DNA of 5,143 bases, taken from contig DGPZ01000180.1 in assembly GCA_002390675.1 (NCBI GenBank), positions 1 to 5,143 of the forward strand, read 5' to 3'. Below, one piece after another: positions 3,911 through 5,143 of the stretch. The notes under the pieces were generated by a model, which did not search any database, had not been told where the DNA came from, and was given only the letters and a program-made list of their open reading frames with translations. The stretch comes from Deltaproteobacteria bacterium UBA4427 (lineage in GTDB: Bacteria; Myxococcota_A; UBA9160; UBA4427). The translations under genes were made by a program, and so were the position numbers. Position 1 is the first letter of the stretch; each line of letters starts with the position of its first letter.

Positions 3911-5143
3911 CTAGCTCGTTCCGAGAGCCAGCTCTGCATTGACGCGCAGTCGCCCCGCCTCTTCGAGCTGTCGGCGGTAGTCCGTCAGCCATCGGTCGAT
4001 GATCTGATTCTGCTTTTGGTCGAGTACCTGAGAGCGTCGCTCTTCGCGAGTCGCGTCGAGGGCTTCGTCGTCGAGCGCGGTCCGCTCGAGCACCTGAATT
4101 AGGATCTGCCGACCGGCCACGTCATAGACTTCCGGGCTGCTCACGCCGGCATCCAGCGAGAAGGCCGCGGTGAGTAGTTGCGGTGCCGCACCGAGTCCGG
4201 GCACGAAGCCGTCGGGTCGGCGCTTGAGGCCCGGTGGTCGCTCGAGGGTCAAGCCCACCTGTCGGACGGCATCTTCTAGAGACTGTCCCCCCAGAACGGC
4301 CTCAGCGATCTGCGTCGCGCGCTCTTCCGAGAGTGCCTGCGCGCGGTCGGATTCGGCTCCTTCGCGGGCGAGAACTAGACGCGATCCATCCCAGGTCGCC
4401 GTGGTGGCTTCGAGCCTCTCCTCTACTCGGACGAGATGAAAGCCGTATTCGGAACGAACCGCTTCCGAGAGTCCGCCTGCTTCCAGCGAAAAGGCCGCGT
4501 CATCGATCGCTGGGTCGTTATCACCCTGCTCGAAGGTTCCAAGGTCGCCTCCGAGCGCCGCTGTTGCGACATCATCGGAAACCGTTTCGGCTACGGCCGT
4601 GAATTCTTCGCCGGCTTCGATGCGCACGCGGGCTTCATCAACCTTTGTGCGGGCAGCGGCGACTTCCTCTTCGTCAGCATCCGAGGCTACCCGGATCAGG
4701 ATATGTCGAGCGCGGACGCGTTCGGGCATCGCCATATTGGGCGCTCGTTCGTTGAAAGTGGCCCGAAGAGCCGTCTCGTTTGCTTCCGCCCAGGCCTCGA
4801 CGTCTTCGTCGGAAACCGTCTCGCCTTCCGGCAGATTGGTGCCGTCTATCGCCACGTAGGCGATCCGGACCTCTTCCTGTTCGAAGCGGGACAGAAGGTC
4901 AATTTCCGCATCAGATACAGTGGTTTGCGCCGCGAGGACCTGGATCAGCTTTTGGCCGAGCAGGGAGCGCGTGAAGCTTCGGATGAAGGAACGCTGAGTG
5001 CCGTACTCGCTCTCGGCGAAGTTATTGAACGCGATCGGGCTGAACTTGCCTTCTGAGTCGATAAAGCTGGGGCTCGTCTGAACGATTCGCCGGACCTCGT
5101 CGGTTGTGACGTGCAAGCCGAGATCCTCAGCCGCCGCCGCAAG
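3911..5143 (-). CDS. ppiD: PpiD/SurA-like parvulin peptidyl-prolyl cis-trans isomerase, 5' end outside the window
   Basis: The frame stays open to the right edge (reading AEDLGLHVTTDEVRR), so the TTG at 5116 is not the true start; the N-terminal membrane anchor and part of the chaperone domain lie outside. Numbering from 5116: residues 1-60 (TTDEVRRIVQTSPSFIDSEG, then a helix ending LLGQKLIQ) match the SurA_N/PpiD chaperone region. Residues 131-234 are a parvulin domain: PERVRARHILIRV opening, LGGDLGTF (188-195), AAFSLEAGGLSEAVRSEYG (207-225) and FHLVRVEE (226-233). A second, degenerate rotamase-like segment follows (about 242-350, with AAFSLDAGVSSPEVYDV), then an amphipathic C-terminal helix, as in PpiD. 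Such proteins help outer-membrane and exported proteins fold in the periplasm of Gram-negative bacteria. The arrangement says PpiD rather than SurA, but without the N-terminus this is not certain. The gene ends 242 bp before the methyltransferase, with a hairpin between them. Confidence 0.85.
   Translation of the reverse strand, partial: LAAAAEDLGLHVTTDEVRRIVQTSPSFIDSEGKFSPIAFNNFAESEYGTQRSFIRSFTRSLLGQKLIQVLAAQTTVSDAEIDLLSRFEQEEVRIAYVAIDGTNLPEGETVSDEDVEAWAEANETALRATFNERAPNMAMPERVRARHILIRVASDADEEEVAAARTKVDEARVRIEAGEEFTAVAETVSDDVATAALGGDLGTFEQGDNDPAIDDAAFSLEAGGLSEAVRSEYGFHLVRVEERLEATTATWDGSRLVLAREGAESDRAQALSEERATQIAEAVLGGQSLEDAVRQVGLTLERPPGLKRRPDGFVPGLGAAPQLLTAAFSLDAGVSSPEVYDVAGRQILIQVLERTALDDEALDATREERRSQVLDQKQNQIIDRWLTDYRRQLEEAGRLRVNAELALGTS

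Noticed and set aside
4436..5056. Plus-strand open frame of 206 codons at the right end
   Set aside because: It is the antisense shadow of the parvulin gene, whose conserved domain lies on the minus strand.
1..5143. CRISPR arrays or insertion sequences
   Set aside because: No regularly spaced repeats, no terminal inverted repeats flanking a transposase and no transposase frame were seen.

Overview
The window is a bacterial stretch of roughly 58 to 60 percent GC by eye. The envelope foldase and the polysaccharide-locus type methyltransferase point to a Gram-negative, perhaps a deltaproteobacterial or myxobacterial-like lineage; that placement is a guess. It may be a metagenomic contig. The right part looks like ordinary chromosome. 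The left and middle look like an accessory zone with gene debris, a tRNA-like scar and one remarkable gene.

Left to right: positions 1-338 are non-coding, with a terminator-like perfect hairpin at 244-270. A Fic-family protein with an N-terminal DUF4172-type domain, an intact catalytic loop, a built-in inhibitory motif and a C-terminal winged helix follows on the plus strand (339-1460; the TTG start is preferred to the ATG at 294). Next come two decayed gene ends in opposite orientation: a minus-strand fragment resembling an amidohydrolase C-terminus (1509-1661), and a plus-strand fragment resembling the C-terminus of the phage Nmad5 (nucleotide modification associated) family (1721-2023). 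Then comes the 3' half of a tRNA-like sequence on the minus strand with an encoded CCA (2112-2163) and its own intrinsic terminator (2059-2107). This combination is what a degraded integration site could leave.

The highlight is at 2267-2557 on the plus strand. This small gene carries 55 consecutive residues that match eukaryotic ubiquitin residues 17-71 at 49 positions (hand alignment). The Lys48 position is changed to Asn. The C-terminal RLRGG conjugation tail is absent and is replaced by a hydrophobic, probably membrane-spanning segment with a basic end. The first beta-hairpin of ubiquitin is barely recognisable and the start codon is uncertain. Wobble-base composition differs between the ubiquitin core (about 45% GC) and the added tail (about 65%), which suggests a foreign core with a host-like tail. 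No E1, E2, E3 or deubiquitinase gene is visible in the window.

The right half holds two minus-strand genes: a class I SAM-dependent methyltransferase (2712-3668) with a good sigma70-type promoter and Shine-Dalgarno, and, beyond a 242-bp gap with a strong hairpin, the 3' part of a PpiD/SurA-like parvulin peptidyl-prolyl isomerase (3911 to the window edge). The ubiquitin-like gene and the methyltransferase are convergent. No shared pathway links the genes.
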